From M3007 sp965249785 (GTDB taxonomy: Bacteria; Bacteroidota; Bacteroidia; Chitinophagales; Saprospiraceae), in assembly GCA_965249785.1 (NCBI GenBank), contig CBDFMU010000012.1:248001-312000 (forward strand): 64,000 nt of DNA, written 5' to 3'. This document shows positions 25,467-34,353 of the stretch, piece by piece. Under the pieces are notes generated by a model, which saw only the letters and a program-made list of their open reading frames with translations, had not been told where the DNA came from and made no database searches. A program made the translations under genes and the position numbers. Every line of letters begins with the position of its first letter. Position 1 is the first letter of the stretch.

Positions 25467-25773
25467 GTCTTCCCTCCGTCCGCCAATTTCCTCCATTCGT
25501 CTATCAAAACCTGCTATTCGACCGGCTCATGCAGCCTGTCTGTAACCTCGATGTCCTTATCGGGGTCTTTTCATTATCTGTTAGCAAGATACGTTCATCG
25601 GAAATTCTTCCCAGCAGTAGCCGTTCCAAACCCTTTTGTCGTTTAAAAGTGGTTATTCATAGGATAGAACTGGGCATAAGTAGGTTCTATGCTTTGCAAA
25701 CTAATCAACCGCCACATCTTTGCCGTATACTTTTCTCCTTGCAATAACATAAAACGCAGACGCACTTTCGGTT

Positions 25774-28206
25774 ATGAAATCATTCTTTCTTCCAATACTT
25801 GCACTAGTCTTACTTTCCTTTTCCTTGTCCGCCCAAAAAATAAGCGGTACCGTGGAACAATCGGGTGGCGTTACCGCTGAATTTGCCACCATTACGCTCT
25901 TGCAGGCCACAGATTCTTCGCTGGTAAAAGGCACAGTGACTGGCGTAGACGGAGCCTTTGAACTTAATGGCGTTGCTGCTGGTCGTTACATTTTGCGCGC
26001 TAATTTGATTGGTGCGGGCGACGCAGCCCTGGCCGCTTTCGATTATGATGGTGGCGACCTAAAATTGGATAAAATCACCCTATTGACTGATGCCACAGCA
26101 CTCGCTCAAGTCACCGTCGTAGCCCGTCGCCGCGCCGTGGAAGTGCAAGCCGACAAAACGATCCTGAATGTAGAAGGTACGGTAAATTCTACCGGCCTGA
26201 GTGCTTTGGAATTGCTGCGCAAAGCCCCCGGCGTAACCGTGGATAACAACGACAACGTGAGCGTAAAAGGCAAAAACAGCGTGAAAATCATGATTGATGG
26301 CCGCGATGTGCCGCTCGATGGTAAAGATTTGGCCGCGCTATTGAAAGGGACACAGGCTGCCGACATCAATAATATTGAGATCATCAGCAATCCTTCGGCC
26401 AAATACGACGCTTCCGGGAACGCCGGTATTATCAACATTAAATTAAAGAAAAATCGTTCGCTGGGTACGAATGGCAATTTCAGTCTGGAAGGTATTTATG
26501 GAAAAACCTTCAAAGGTGGCGGCAGCGTGAGCCTCAATCACCGGGGCAAAGACGTGAACGTGTTCGGTTCGTACAACACCAATTACGGCAGATGGCACAA
26601 TGACAACAATTTTGTGCGCGAGCAAAACGGTTCGGTATTTGACCAAAAAGCCTCTTCCTACAATGTTTCTCGCTGGAACAGTGCTCGTGCCGGGGCCGAT
26701 TGGTCTATCAACGAAAAAAATACGGTGGGTATCCTGGTGAACGGCAATTACAATCCCGGGGATTGGATCAGCAGTAGCCATGCTAATATCAGCCAAATCA
26801 CTAACCGTCAACACATTGACTCGGTACTGATCGCTTCCAACCTCTCCGATGGCAATAATATTGACTTCAACGGTAACCTCAATTATCGCTTTGCCGATAC
26901 CAGCGGTCACAGTTTTAATGTAGACTTCGACCGTGGTGTGTACCGCTTGCGCAGCACGAGTTTTCAGCCCAATTACTACCGCGCCGCCGATGGTGGGGAA
27001 CTGCTGAATGCAAAGATTTACCGCAATAGCACGCCAACCGATATAAATATTACGACTGGCAAAGCCGACTACGAACAGCGGCTTTTCAAAGGCACTTTCG
27101 GTACAGGTATGAAAATATCGAACGTGAAAACCGACAACACCTTCGACTTTTTCAACGTAATTAACAATCAGGATGTACTTGATCCCAACACCAGCAATCG
27201 CTTCATTTATGAAGAACGTACTACTGCCGGTTACGTCAATTATAATCGGGGTTTGGGTAAAATGGTGAAACTGCAAGCCGGTTTGCGCGTAGAAAATACC
27301 GACTACTCGGGCGACCTGAAAACGATGAATAATACGGACAGCACCATCAGCAAGAATTACACGGAGTTGTTCCCAAGTGGTGCTTTGACCTTCACGTTTA
27401 CCCCGAAAATTGGTTTGAACATGACTTACAGTCGTCGTATTGATCGTCCAAGTTATCAGGATTTGAATCCGTTCGAGAACAAACTGGACGAACTGACTTT
27501 CCAGCGCGGCAACCCACGTTTGCGTCCGCAATTCACCAACAGTTTTGAGATCGCGCCGACTTATAATGGCTATCCAGTCGTATCGCTCGGTTATAGCCAC
27601 ACCAAGGATGTATTTACCCAAGTCCTCGACGTGGACACGCGCAATCCCAACGCCGCATTTATGACCAACGAAAACCTGGCCGACCAGAAGAACTATACCA
27701 TTAGCATTAATGCGCCAACGCCGATTGCCAAATGGTGGGAAGGTTTTGTAAGCATTACCGGCTACCGCAGCCACTTCAACGCAAAATTCCGCGATGATTT
27801 CCAGTTGGATCAAGCCTACAACGCCTTCAATCTTTATAGCGAACAGACGATAAAATTGCCGATGAAATTCAGCGTCCAACTATCTGGCTGGTACAATTCC
27901 GCAGGCTTTTGGGGAACCATACGCAGTGGCCAACAAGGCTCGATGGACTTGGGTATTCAGAAAAAAGTGTTTGACGATAAAGGAGAAATTCGCCTGCGTT
28001 TCGGCGACATTCTACACACGGCTGGCTGGAGCGGCGAAAATGTCTTTACGCCCGGCGTCAAAATGTTGATGACGGGCAACTGGGAAAGCCGCACCGTGAC
28101 GCTGAATTTCTCTTACCGCTTTGGCAGTGCCGAAATAAAAGGCGCACGCCAACGCAAAACCGGCCTGGAAGACGAGAAGAATCGAGTGAAATCAGGCGGT
28201 CACTAA
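25774..28206 (+). CDS. TonB-dependent outer-membrane receptor (OMP_b-brl_3 type)
   Basis: The signal peptide is MKSFFLPILALVLLSFSLSAQ. A CarboxypepD_reg-like beta-sandwich follows (ISGTVEQSGGVTAEFATITLL, residues 24-95). The plug domain covers about 125-220 (LELLRKAPGVTVDNNDNVSVKGKNSVKIMIDGRDV, INNIEIISNPSAKYDASGNAGIINI). The rest is a large beta-barrel ending in VTLNFSYRFGSAEIKG plus a basic tail. No SusD partner is adjacent, so it is not a classical polysaccharide locus. The imported ligand is unknown. Length is 810 residues. Confidence 0.9.
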   Translation: MKSFFLPILALVLLSFSLSAQKISGTVEQSGGVTAEFATITLLQATDSSLVKGTVTGVDGAFELNGVAAGRYILRANLIGAGDAALAAFDYDGGDLKLDKITLLTDATALAQVTVVARRRAVEVQADKTILNVEGTVNSTGLSALELLRKAPGVTVDNNDNVSVKGKNSVKIMIDGRDVPLDGKDLAALLKGTQAADINNIEIISNPSAKYDASGNAGIINIKLKKNRSLGTNGNFSLEGIYGKTFKGGGSVSLNHRGKDVNVFGSYNTNYGRWHNDNNFVREQNGSVFDQKASSYNVSRWNSARAGADWSINEKNTVGILVNGNYNPGDWISSSHANISQITNRQHIDSVLIASNLSDGNNIDFNGNLNYRFADTSGHSFNVDFDRGVYRLRSTSFQPNYYRAADGGELLNAKIYRNSTPTDINITTGKADYEQRLFKGTFGTGMKISNVKTDNTFDFFNVINNQDVLDPNTSNRFIYEERTTAGYVNYNRGLGKMVKLQAGLRVENTDYSGDLKTMNNTDSTISKNYTELFPSGALTFTFTPKIGLNMTYSRRIDRPSYQDLNPFENKLDELTFQRGNPRLRPQFTNSFEIAPTYNGYPVVSLGYSHTKDVFTQVLDVDTRNPNAAFMTNENLADQKNYTISINAPTPIAKWWEGFVSITGYRSHFNAKFRDDFQLDQAYNAFNLYSEQTIKLPMKFSVQLSGWYNSAGFWGTIRSGQQGSMDLGIQKKVFDDKGEIRLRFGDILHTAGWSGENVFTPGVKMLMTGNWESRTVTLNFSYRFGSAEIKGARQRKTGLEDEKNRVKSGGH

Positions 28207-28308
28207 ATACCTCGCAATCAAGATGTTCTGAAATCACAGCGCACCAGATTGCCACTAACTCGGGTTTAAGTTTTTATGAAAGTTTGATTTGGTTTTTTCG
28301 GAGAAAGT

Positions 28309-28343
28309 GGCCCCGCAGGTGCAATACCAGCGGGGCCTTTTTT
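28309..28343 (+). terminator. Terminator after the TonB receptor
   Basis: GGCCCCGC and GCGGGGCC form a perfect 8-bp stem with a 13-base loop, followed by TTTTTT. Confidence 0.92.
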
Positions 28344-28348
28344 ACTTT

Positions 28349-28452
28349 TTGTTGAGTGTGTTGAAAATGTTAAAATGTTGATAGGGTTGAGGATGTTGAG
28401 GTTACTAAGAAATTTCAAGAATACTCTACGCCTTTTCTCAACATTCTCAACC
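28349..28452. repeat. Intergenic word array (GTTGAG type), inverted
   Basis: GTTGAGTGTGTTGAAAATG, GTTGATAGGG, GTTGAGGATGTTGAGG run from 28349; inverse words TTCTCAACATTCTCAACC fill 28435-28452. GGTTGAGGATGTTGAGG and the inverse arm match with two differences. The inverse block supplies the TGA stop codon of the DUF1016 gene. Confidence 0.7.
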
Positions 28453-29445
28453 TATATGGTTCAACAGATTAATCAATAATTGCTTATCTGGCAATACCGT
28501 TTTGTAGCGGCTGGCAAAAATGCTGTCGTTGTTTTCGGGTAAAGTAATTTCCACCAGTGTATCATTCTTGTCTTTGCAAAGCACGATGCCCACCGTCTTA
28601 TTTTCATCGGGTAAGCGCACGAAACGGTCGTAATAATTCACATACATCTGGATTTGTCCAAGGTCTTGGTGGGTAAGTTCGCCAATTTTGAGGTCTATTA
28701 CCACAAAACAACGCAACAGACGATTGAAAAATACTAGATCGACCTTGTAGTGCCGTTCATCAAAAGTGAACCGAACTTGTCGCCCTACAAACGTGAAACC
28801 TTTGCCGAGTTCGAGTAGAAAATGCTCTAATTTATCAATTAAGGCTTGTTCCAGTTCGCTTTCGGAGTAGCGGTGTTGGTCAGGCAAATCTAAAAAATCC
28901 AGTACATAAGGATCTTTGAGCAGGTCAGTCGGTTTTTCGATGATTTGACCCTTTTCGGCGAGTTGCCGAATACCTGCCTTGTCGCGGCTCAAAGCCAATC
29001 GCTCATATAACGAGGCATCGAATTGCCGTTGCAATTCTTTCAAGGTCCAATTATTAGACGTAGATTCAATTTCGTAAAACCGTCTTTCGTCGGGATTTTC
29101 AATGCGCATTAGTTTGAGATAATGCGACCAACTCAAAGTGAATTTACGAGAACTCGTCTCGTAAATCGAATACGTGAGATAGAATTGCCTCATATTCTGT
29201 AAGTTATCAACAGAAAACCCCTTTCCGAAATTTTCCGTCAATTGTTGGGATAATTCTTTCAACACTTGCTTACCATAAGCCGCTCTTTCTTTCCCGTCTT
29301 GTTCCTCTTCCACGATCATCCGCCCTATTTCATAATAGGTATAGACCATCGTTTGATTGACCGCCCGCACCACCGCCTGCCTTGCAGTTTGCAAGAGTTC
29401 AGCGATTTTGGCATAAAGGGCTTGCTGGGTTATCTCATTTTTCAT
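28447..29445 (-). CDS. DUF1016/YhcG-type PDDEXK nuclease
   Basis: The N-terminal DUF1016_N winged-helix region (residues 10-150) begins with helices TARQAVVRAVNQTMVYTYYEIGR and contains LSWSHYLKLMRIENPDERRFYE. The C-terminal PD-(D/E)XK nuclease fold has D236 in HYKVDLVFF, D251-L-K253 in VVIDLK, and QIQMYVNYYD. This family often travels with mobile DNA or restriction loci and was named YhcG in E. coli. Here it stands alone between the TonB receptor and a barrel protein. Its own biological role is not established. Length is 332 residues. Confidence 0.88.
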   Translation of the reverse strand: MKNEITQQALYAKIAELLQTARQAVVRAVNQTMVYTYYEIGRMIVEEEQDGKERAAYGKQVLKELSQQLTENFGKGFSVDNLQNMRQFYLTYSIYETSSRKFTLSWSHYLKLMRIENPDERRFYEIESTSNNWTLKELQRQFDASLYERLALSRDKAGIRQLAEKGQIIEKPTDLLKDPYVLDFLDLPDQHRYSESELEQALIDKLEHFLLELGKGFTFVGRQVRFTFDERHYKVDLVFFNRLLRCFVVIDLKIGELTHQDLGQIQMYVNYYDRFVRLPDENKTVGIVLCKDKNDTLVEITLPENNDSIFASRYKTVLPDKQLLINLLNHIG

Positions 29446-29459
29446 GTTTTAATATTAGA

Positions 29460-29489
29460 CGGTAAAGAAACAAATTTGTCTCTTTACCG
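29460..29489. repeat. Palindrome (GGTAAAGA...TCTTTACC)
   Basis: CGGTAAAGA pairs with TCTTTACCG, and the centre ACAAATTTGT is itself palindromic, so 14 of 15 positions can pair. It lies between the DUF1016 start and the OMP gene's stop and could terminate transcription of neither or of upstream minus transcripts. Confidence 0.5.
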
Positions 29490-29514
29490 CCCTTCTATGC
29501 TTCTAAATACCATA

Positions 29515-30315
29515 TTAAAACGTATACCCTACCGTAAAATTAAAACGATAGCCCGGCAGCAACACCCGGGGCGTATGCACCTTGATCTCATCGCCTTCAA
29601 TCTGTGCCGCCAATCGGCTACCAATAATTGGGATATCGCTCACTTTTTTCTCTACTTCATCGCGAAAAGCAACAATGTCATTTTGGGGATCGGTAGTAGT
29701 ATAAGTGAGCGTACCGCGCAACACCTTGAAATCCAAACCAATAAAGGTCGCATCCAGCGTAAAGTGTTCTCCCAGTTTTACTTGTGCGCCAATAGCCCCA
29801 CCCAAACCGAAGCCACCTATACCACCTTTTATGACCGTTTCGCCCGTACTTTTCGGGTTTGTAGTTGTGCGCTTTACGCCAAAATGATTGTAGCGAGCGT
29901 AAGGGGCCAAGTATAGACCGCCCGGCGCACGATGACCCAAATAGAATCGATTTTCGACAATAATGCCATAAGAAGTGTAGCGATTGCCGACCAAATTGTC
30001 GTTGTCGTCGGATACATCGATTTGATTCACAATGCCGCCAGGTACTTTGGTCGGACGCGGCACGCCTACAATCACCGAAATAGACTTGTTATCGGCATAG
30101 GCCCACTCGCCGCGCACGTTGAGTTTTCCGCTGTGCAGCAGCAGGCTAAAAGGTGCTAAACCGACGGTAAATGATTGATCTGTATTGCTTTGCGTCTGCC
30201 GAGTAGTCGGACGACGATATTGTGCGAATGCAGGAATAGTTGCCAAAAGACCGCCCACTAAAAAGAAGGAAGTCATTAGCAAGCGGAACGAGGGGCAAAA
30301 AGTAGTATGTGTCAT
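29515..30315 (-). CDS. Outer-membrane beta-barrel protein of unknown function
   Basis: The ATG at 30315 gives a signal peptide ending ATIPAFAQ, followed by a Thr/Gln-rich linker and alternating amphipathic strands. The last strand VLLPGYRFNFTVGYTF ends in Phe, as outer-membrane barrels do. Strand segments such as NRFYLGHRAPGGLYLAPYARYNHF and GGIGGFGLGGAIGAQVKLGEHFTLDATFIGLDF are typical. The upstream ATG at 30354 adds 13 residues and spoils the signal peptide. Length is 266. No specific function is suggested by context. Confidence 0.75.
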   Translation of the reverse strand: MTHTTFCPSFRLLMTSFFLVGGLLATIPAFAQYRRPTTRQTQSNTDQSFTVGLAPFSLLLHSGKLNVRGEWAYADNKSISVIVGVPRPTKVPGGIVNQIDVSDDNDNLVGNRYTSYGIIVENRFYLGHRAPGGLYLAPYARYNHFGVKRTTTNPKSTGETVIKGGIGGFGLGGAIGAQVKLGEHFTLDATFIGLDFKVLRGTLTYTTTDPQNDIVAFRDEVEKKVSDIPIIGSRLAAQIEGDEIKVHTPRVLLPGYRFNFTVGYTF

Positions 30316-30601
30316 GTGTGTAAAAATGTTTGCCCAAAAACGGTTACATGGCACCAGGCATTGTTAGACAACACGTTAAGCGGATGCTAAACTTTGGGCG
30401 CAAATGGCCATTTTAGTTAACATAAACCATGCAGCAACCAACCAGCAGCCCAATTTCAGCGTCGTTAGAAGGGAACTCTTCCAAAAATCCGCCCCATCCG
30501 TCCCTTTTCGCGCAAGCCGCGTTTCCACTTTTTTACCCAAACCTGACTGCCATTGCCGCACGTTATTCTAACCTTGCGGTTCAAAAAAATCTTCCTCTTT
30601 T

Positions 30602-31687
30602 ATGCGCCAAACCATTGTTCTTTTTTGCTGCCTGCTGGCCGCCACCCTTTTTGCTCAACCCAATCCAACTGCAACACCCACTGCTACCGCCGCGCCCATG
30701 CCCGAAAAGCATTTGCACAATATTCGCCAACTTACACACGGCGGCGACAATGCTGAAGCCTATTGGAGCCCCAACAGCAAATGGCTCACCTTTCAAAGCA
30801 ATAACGCGCAATGGGGGCTGCACTGCGACCAGATTTTTGCCATGCCCATTAAGAAAGCGGCCAAAGACAGTACTTACAGACCGCAGCGCATCAGCACTGG
30901 CCGTGGCCGCACGACCTGCTCTTATTTTATGCCCGATGGTAAGCACATCTTGTTTGCCAGTACCCACGCCGCTGCCGATACTTGTCCGCCAACGGGCGAT
31001 CTGCGCAAAGGCGGCAAATACCTCTGGCCAGTGTATGGCAGCTACGATATTTATGTGTCTGATTTGAAGGGAAACATTACGCAGCAACTTACGAAATCGC
31101 CGGGCTATGATGCCGAGGCGGTACTCAGCCCAAAAGGGGACAAAATCCTCTTTACCAGCGACCGGAGTGGTGATCTCGAACTCTGGACCATGAACCTCGA
31201 TGGATCTAATTTGAAGCAGATTACCAACACATTAGGCTATGATGGCGGAGCGTTTTTCAGCCCCGATGGCAGCCAAATCGTGTTCCGCGCAAGCCGCCCG
31301 ACCACCGAGGCGGATGTGAAAGAATACAAAGATTTTTTAAGCCAACAGCTCGTCGCGCCGGTCAATATGGAGATTTTTGTCTGTAATGCCGATGGTTCTA
31401 ACCAACACCAAGTGACGCATTTGGGCAAAGCCAACTGGGCACCATTTTTTAGTCCTTCGGGAAAAAAGATCATTTTTTCGAGCAATCACGCCTCCAAAAA
31501 AGGCTATGATTTTCAACTATACATGGTCAATCTGGACGGCTCCGGCCTGGAGCAAATCACTTCGGAGAGTATTTTTAACGCCTTCCCGATGTTTTCGCCG
31601 GATGGCAAAAAAATTGCCTGGAGTTCCAACCGCCATAATGGTGGCGGCCACGACACAAACGTGTTTGTGGCGGATTGGGTGGAATAA
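30602..31687 (+). CDS. TolB-like PD40 beta-propeller protein, secreted
   Basis: The signal peptide is MRQTIVLFCCLLAATLFAQ. At least five PD40/WD40-like blades follow, recognised by repeats of W/FSPxGxKIxFxSxR: YWSPNSKWLTFQSN, MPDGKHILFAST, LSPKGDKILFTSDRSG, FSPDGSQIVFRASR, FSPSGKKIIFSSNH and FSPDGKKIAWSSNR. The blades alternate with MNLDGSNLKQIT-type strands. It is like TolB but without the N-terminal TolB domain and without tol-pal neighbours. Related proteins include peptidase accessory propellers. A near-consensus -7 box (TAACCTTG) lies about 30 bases upstream. Confidence 0.82.
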   Translation: MRQTIVLFCCLLAATLFAQPNPTATPTATAAPMPEKHLHNIRQLTHGGDNAEAYWSPNSKWLTFQSNNAQWGLHCDQIFAMPIKKAAKDSTYRPQRISTGRGRTTCSYFMPDGKHILFASTHAAADTCPPTGDLRKGGKYLWPVYGSYDIYVSDLKGNITQQLTKSPGYDAEAVLSPKGDKILFTSDRSGDLELWTMNLDGSNLKQITNTLGYDGGAFFSPDGSQIVFRASRPTTEADVKEYKDFLSQQLVAPVNMEIFVCNADGSNQHQVTHLGKANWAPFFSPSGKKIIFSSNHASKKGYDFQLYMVNLDGSGLEQITSESIFNAFPMFSPDGKKIAWSSNRHNGGGHDTNVFVADWVE

Positions 31688-31713
31688 TTGATAAAAATGT
31701 GGTCAATAATTTG

Positions 31714-31754
31714 AATGTGGTCAATGTGGGTTTTGCCTTCACATTGACCACATT
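31714..31754. terminator. Bidirectional terminator built from the AATGTGGTC word array
   Basis: AATGTGGTCAATGTG (31714-31728) and its exact inverse (31740-31754) form a perfect 15-bp stem with an 11-base loop, followed by ATTTTTATT. It sits within a longer word array (31686-31775) between convergent genes. Confidence 0.8.
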
Positions 31755-31771
31755 ATTTTTATTGGCCACAT

Positions 31772-33001
31772 TTATTTTTTCATTACGGTCGAATACATAA
31801 CTCCTTCCCGCAGCCGCGTTTCCAATTCGTCGCCCGGCGAAACTTCGTTAGCGTTGGTGACCGTCTTGCCATTTTTCAAAGTCAAACTATAACCCCGACG
31901 CAGCACGTTTTCAGGTTGTAATATAGCGCATAAATGCTCGATCTGACTCAAATGATTTTGATGATTCCGCAATAGTCGGCTGGTCAGGGAAGGCAGTTGG
32001 TCACTCCATTGATCAAGTTGGCGAGAGGCACGTTGCAGGCAATCGCGGCTTCCCCAGCGCAAAGTCGCTTCCAGGCGTTCGAGTTCCAAGGTACTGATTT
32101 TCAATTGGTAGTGACTAGTCAAACCAATTTGATCGGCTTGTCGTTGCAGCGCATTTTCAAAAAACAGGTTATACTGGATGAGAAAATCCGCCACGGCGGT
32201 AGGCGTTTTCAAGGCAGTGTGCGCCACTAAATCCAGCACCGTTTCGTCCACATCGTGGCCAATGCCCGTCAATATTGGGATCGGCATTTGGGCCACATAT
32301 TGGCTCAAAGCCAGTCCATCAAAAGCCGCTAAATCAAGTCGTGCACCTCCCCCGCGTACTATGACAGCACAATCAAATTCGTCCGCTCTGGCTGCTACTT
32401 GCGCTAATGAAGCCAGTAATTCCGACTCCGCATTTTTACCTTGCACCGCACTGCTAAATAATTGACAATGAAAGCGGTAGCCGAATGAATTCTGTCCTAA
32501 TTGTTCCCGAAAATCCTGAAAACCTGCCGCCCCTTCCGATGTAATGACGGCAATGCGCTGTAATACAACCGGTAGTAGCAATGCACTATTCCGTTCTAAC
32601 AGACCCGACTGGCGAAGCGTCTGGATGACCTGTCGTCGTTGGCGTTCCAGTTGGCCAATGGTGTGCTCTGGATCAATATCAATGATTTGAAGTTTGAAGC
32701 CATACTGTTCATGGAAATCTACCCGGACGGACATTTTTACTTCCAAACCCTCGCGCAGCACAGCGTCTAATTGCAGTCCCAGCGTTTTATACAATCGCCG
32801 ATAATCTTGCGCCCATACGACGGCGGCGGCTTGCGCGAGCAGTTCATCGCCTTCGCCTTTTTGCACCAATTGCAAATAAAAATGTCCGCGTGATTGGCCC
32901 AATTCGGCAATTTCCGCCGTGATCCACAGGGGTTGCTGGAAATTGAGGGCCACCACCCGGCGGATGTGCTCGTTCAGATCGAAAAGGGTGTGAATGGTCA
33001 A
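31772..33001 (-). CDS. xseA: Exodeoxyribonuclease VII large subunit
   Basis: XseA with XseB forms the single-strand-specific exonuclease VII. The N-terminal OB-fold (residues 1-105) has PLWITAEIAELGQSRGHFYLQLVQK. The nuclease domain follows (RIAVITSEGAAGFQDF, CAVIVRGGGARLDLAAFD, LTGIGHDVDETVLDLVAHTALKTPTAVADFL), then a long coiled coil, then the C-terminal RRGYSLTLKNGKTV motif. Length is 409 residues, near the usual 400-450. xseB is not adjacent. The word-array terminator lies just after the stop codon. Confidence 0.93.
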   Translation of the reverse strand: MTIHTLFDLNEHIRRVVALNFQQPLWITAEIAELGQSRGHFYLQLVQKGEGDELLAQAAAVVWAQDYRRLYKTLGLQLDAVLREGLEVKMSVRVDFHEQYGFKLQIIDIDPEHTIGQLERQRRQVIQTLRQSGLLERNSALLLPVVLQRIAVITSEGAAGFQDFREQLGQNSFGYRFHCQLFSSAVQGKNAESELLASLAQVAARADEFDCAVIVRGGGARLDLAAFDGLALSQYVAQMPIPILTGIGHDVDETVLDLVAHTALKTPTAVADFLIQYNLFFENALQRQADQIGLTSHYQLKISTLELERLEATLRWGSRDCLQRASRQLDQWSDQLPSLTSRLLRNHQNHLSQIEHLCAILQPENVLRRGYSLTLKNGKTVTNANEVSPGDELETRLREGVMYSTVMKK

Positions 33002-33062
33002 GGGCAGGGCAGAATTTATTGATTTGTAGTGCCTGTTTGCTTATTGCAAATTTGCCTTTTAG

Positions 33063-34217
33063 TTACATTGACACCCATTTATGATCGCTCTTCCCGCTGG
33101 CAATTACTTTTTCCACGAAGTGCATCCCGCGTACGCCATCATGCACCGAGGGGAAATCAGCATATAAGGGATCGGGAATGCGGCCTTCCATGCGCGCGCG
33201 AATGGTCAGCGCGAAATTGCGGTAGATGTTGGCAAATGCTTCCAGATAGCCTTCGGGATGGCCGCCCGGAATGCGAAAGTGCGCCTGGGTTTCCGGATAT
33301 AATGTACCTATGCCGGTGCGGTAGATTTGCGTAGGCCGATCCAGCCATTTCGCCAGCAGCGTATTGGGTTCCATTTGGTGCCATTCCAGACCACCTTTTT
33401 CGCCGTACACCCGAATGTTGAGGTTGTTTTCTTCCCCGGCTGCTATCTGGCTGGCGTGGAGAATACCTTTCGCGCCATTGTCAAAATGCAGTAGCACATT
33501 GCCGTCATCGTCGAGTTGGCGACCAGGTACGAAGATGCTGATGTCGGCACAGAGTTCCGTAATTTTTAGCCCGGTGATGTACTCGGCCAGGTTTTCGGCA
33601 TGCGTACCAATATCGCCCATCGCCCCGGCAATGCCACTCTTGGAAGGGTCGGTGCGCCAGGCAGCTTGCTTATGTCCATGTTTTTCCACGTCCGTACTGA
33701 GCCAGCCTTGCGGATATTCCACGATCACTTTGCGGATATTTCCGATCTCGTCGTGCCGGATCATTTGGCGAGCCTGTTTCACCATCGGATAGCCCGTGTA
33801 ATTATGGGTCAATGCAAAGATGAGTCCCGTTTCGCCGACCAGTTTTTCCAAAGCCAATGCTTCCTCCATGTTGAAAGCCAATGGTTTGTCACAAATGACG
33901 TGAAAGCCATGTTCGAGGGCCATTTTGGCGGGTGCAAAGTGCATGTGGTTAGGGGTCACGATGCTTACAAATTGCATACGACGCTCTTCCGGCAGGCTTT
34001 TTTCGCGTTCGATCATCTCCTCGAAATTGGCATAACTGCGTTCCAGCGGGAGGCTTAGCTGGCCAGCCGAGGCGCGGGATTTCTCCGGATCGCTACTGAA
34101 TGCGCCGCAGACGAGTTCGATTTCGCCATCCAAAGCTGCTGCCATCCGGTGCACGCCGCCAATGAACGCGCCAATGCCACCACCGACCATACCCATGCGT
34201 ACTTTTTGCTTGATCAT
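33063..34217 (-). CDS. Gfo/Idh/MocA family NAD(P)-dependent oxidoreductase
   Basis: The Rossmann motif GMVGGGIGAFIGGVHR (residues 9-24) binds the nicotinamide. CDKPLAF carries the lysine K111 equivalent to the EKP motif. The C-terminal alpha/beta domain covers about 130-350 with GDIGTHAENLAEYITG holding the catalytic-type histidine. Substrates of this family are usually sugars or inositols; GGHPEGYLEAFANIYRNF is common in the sugar-dehydrogenase-like subgroup. There is no signal peptide. It lies 61 bases upstream of xseA on the same strand. The actual substrate is unknown. Confidence 0.88.
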   Translation of the reverse strand: MIKQKVRMGMVGGGIGAFIGGVHRMAAALDGEIELVCGAFSSDPEKSRASAGQLSLPLERSYANFEEMIEREKSLPEERRMQFVSIVTPNHMHFAPAKMALEHGFHVICDKPLAFNMEEALALEKLVGETGLIFALTHNYTGYPMVKQARQMIRHDEIGNIRKVIVEYPQGWLSTDVEKHGHKQAAWRTDPSKSGIAGAMGDIGTHAENLAEYITGLKITELCADISIFVPGRQLDDDGNVLLHFDNGAKGILHASQIAAGEENNLNIRVYGEKGGLEWHQMEPNTLLAKWLDRPTQIYRTGIGTLYPETQAHFRIPGGHPEGYLEAFANIYRNFALTIRARMEGRIPDPLYADFPSVHDGVRGMHFVEKVIASGKSDHKWVSM

Positions 34218-34353
34218 GACTTTTTGCTTTCGTTATTTCATTGATAACTTTTTAATGCTGCAAGCGTAAATTGACTTATTCAGCGGCGAATTTGAAAAGA
34301 AACCACTGGATTTTTACCTTCATGCTCCGTTTTTACCAAAATCAGCACAAAGC

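Noticed and set aside
25424..25747. 107-codon plus-strand ORF after the inverted-repeat element
   Set aside because: Begins inside the right repeat arm, has no domain, and its composition is not coding-like.
26443..27879. 478-codon minus-strand ORF inside the TonB receptor gene
   Set aside because: It is opposite a clear TonB receptor with signal peptide, plug and barrel; the antisense product has no recognisable domain.
25774..28206. SusC of a polysaccharide utilisation locus
   Set aside because: No SusD-like gene or glycoside hydrolase is adjacent and the barrel resembles OMP_b-brl_3 rather than SusC.
28447..29445. Part of a restriction or phage-defence island
   Set aside because: The DUF1016 nuclease stands alone; no methyltransferase, specificity subunit or other defence gene is nearby.
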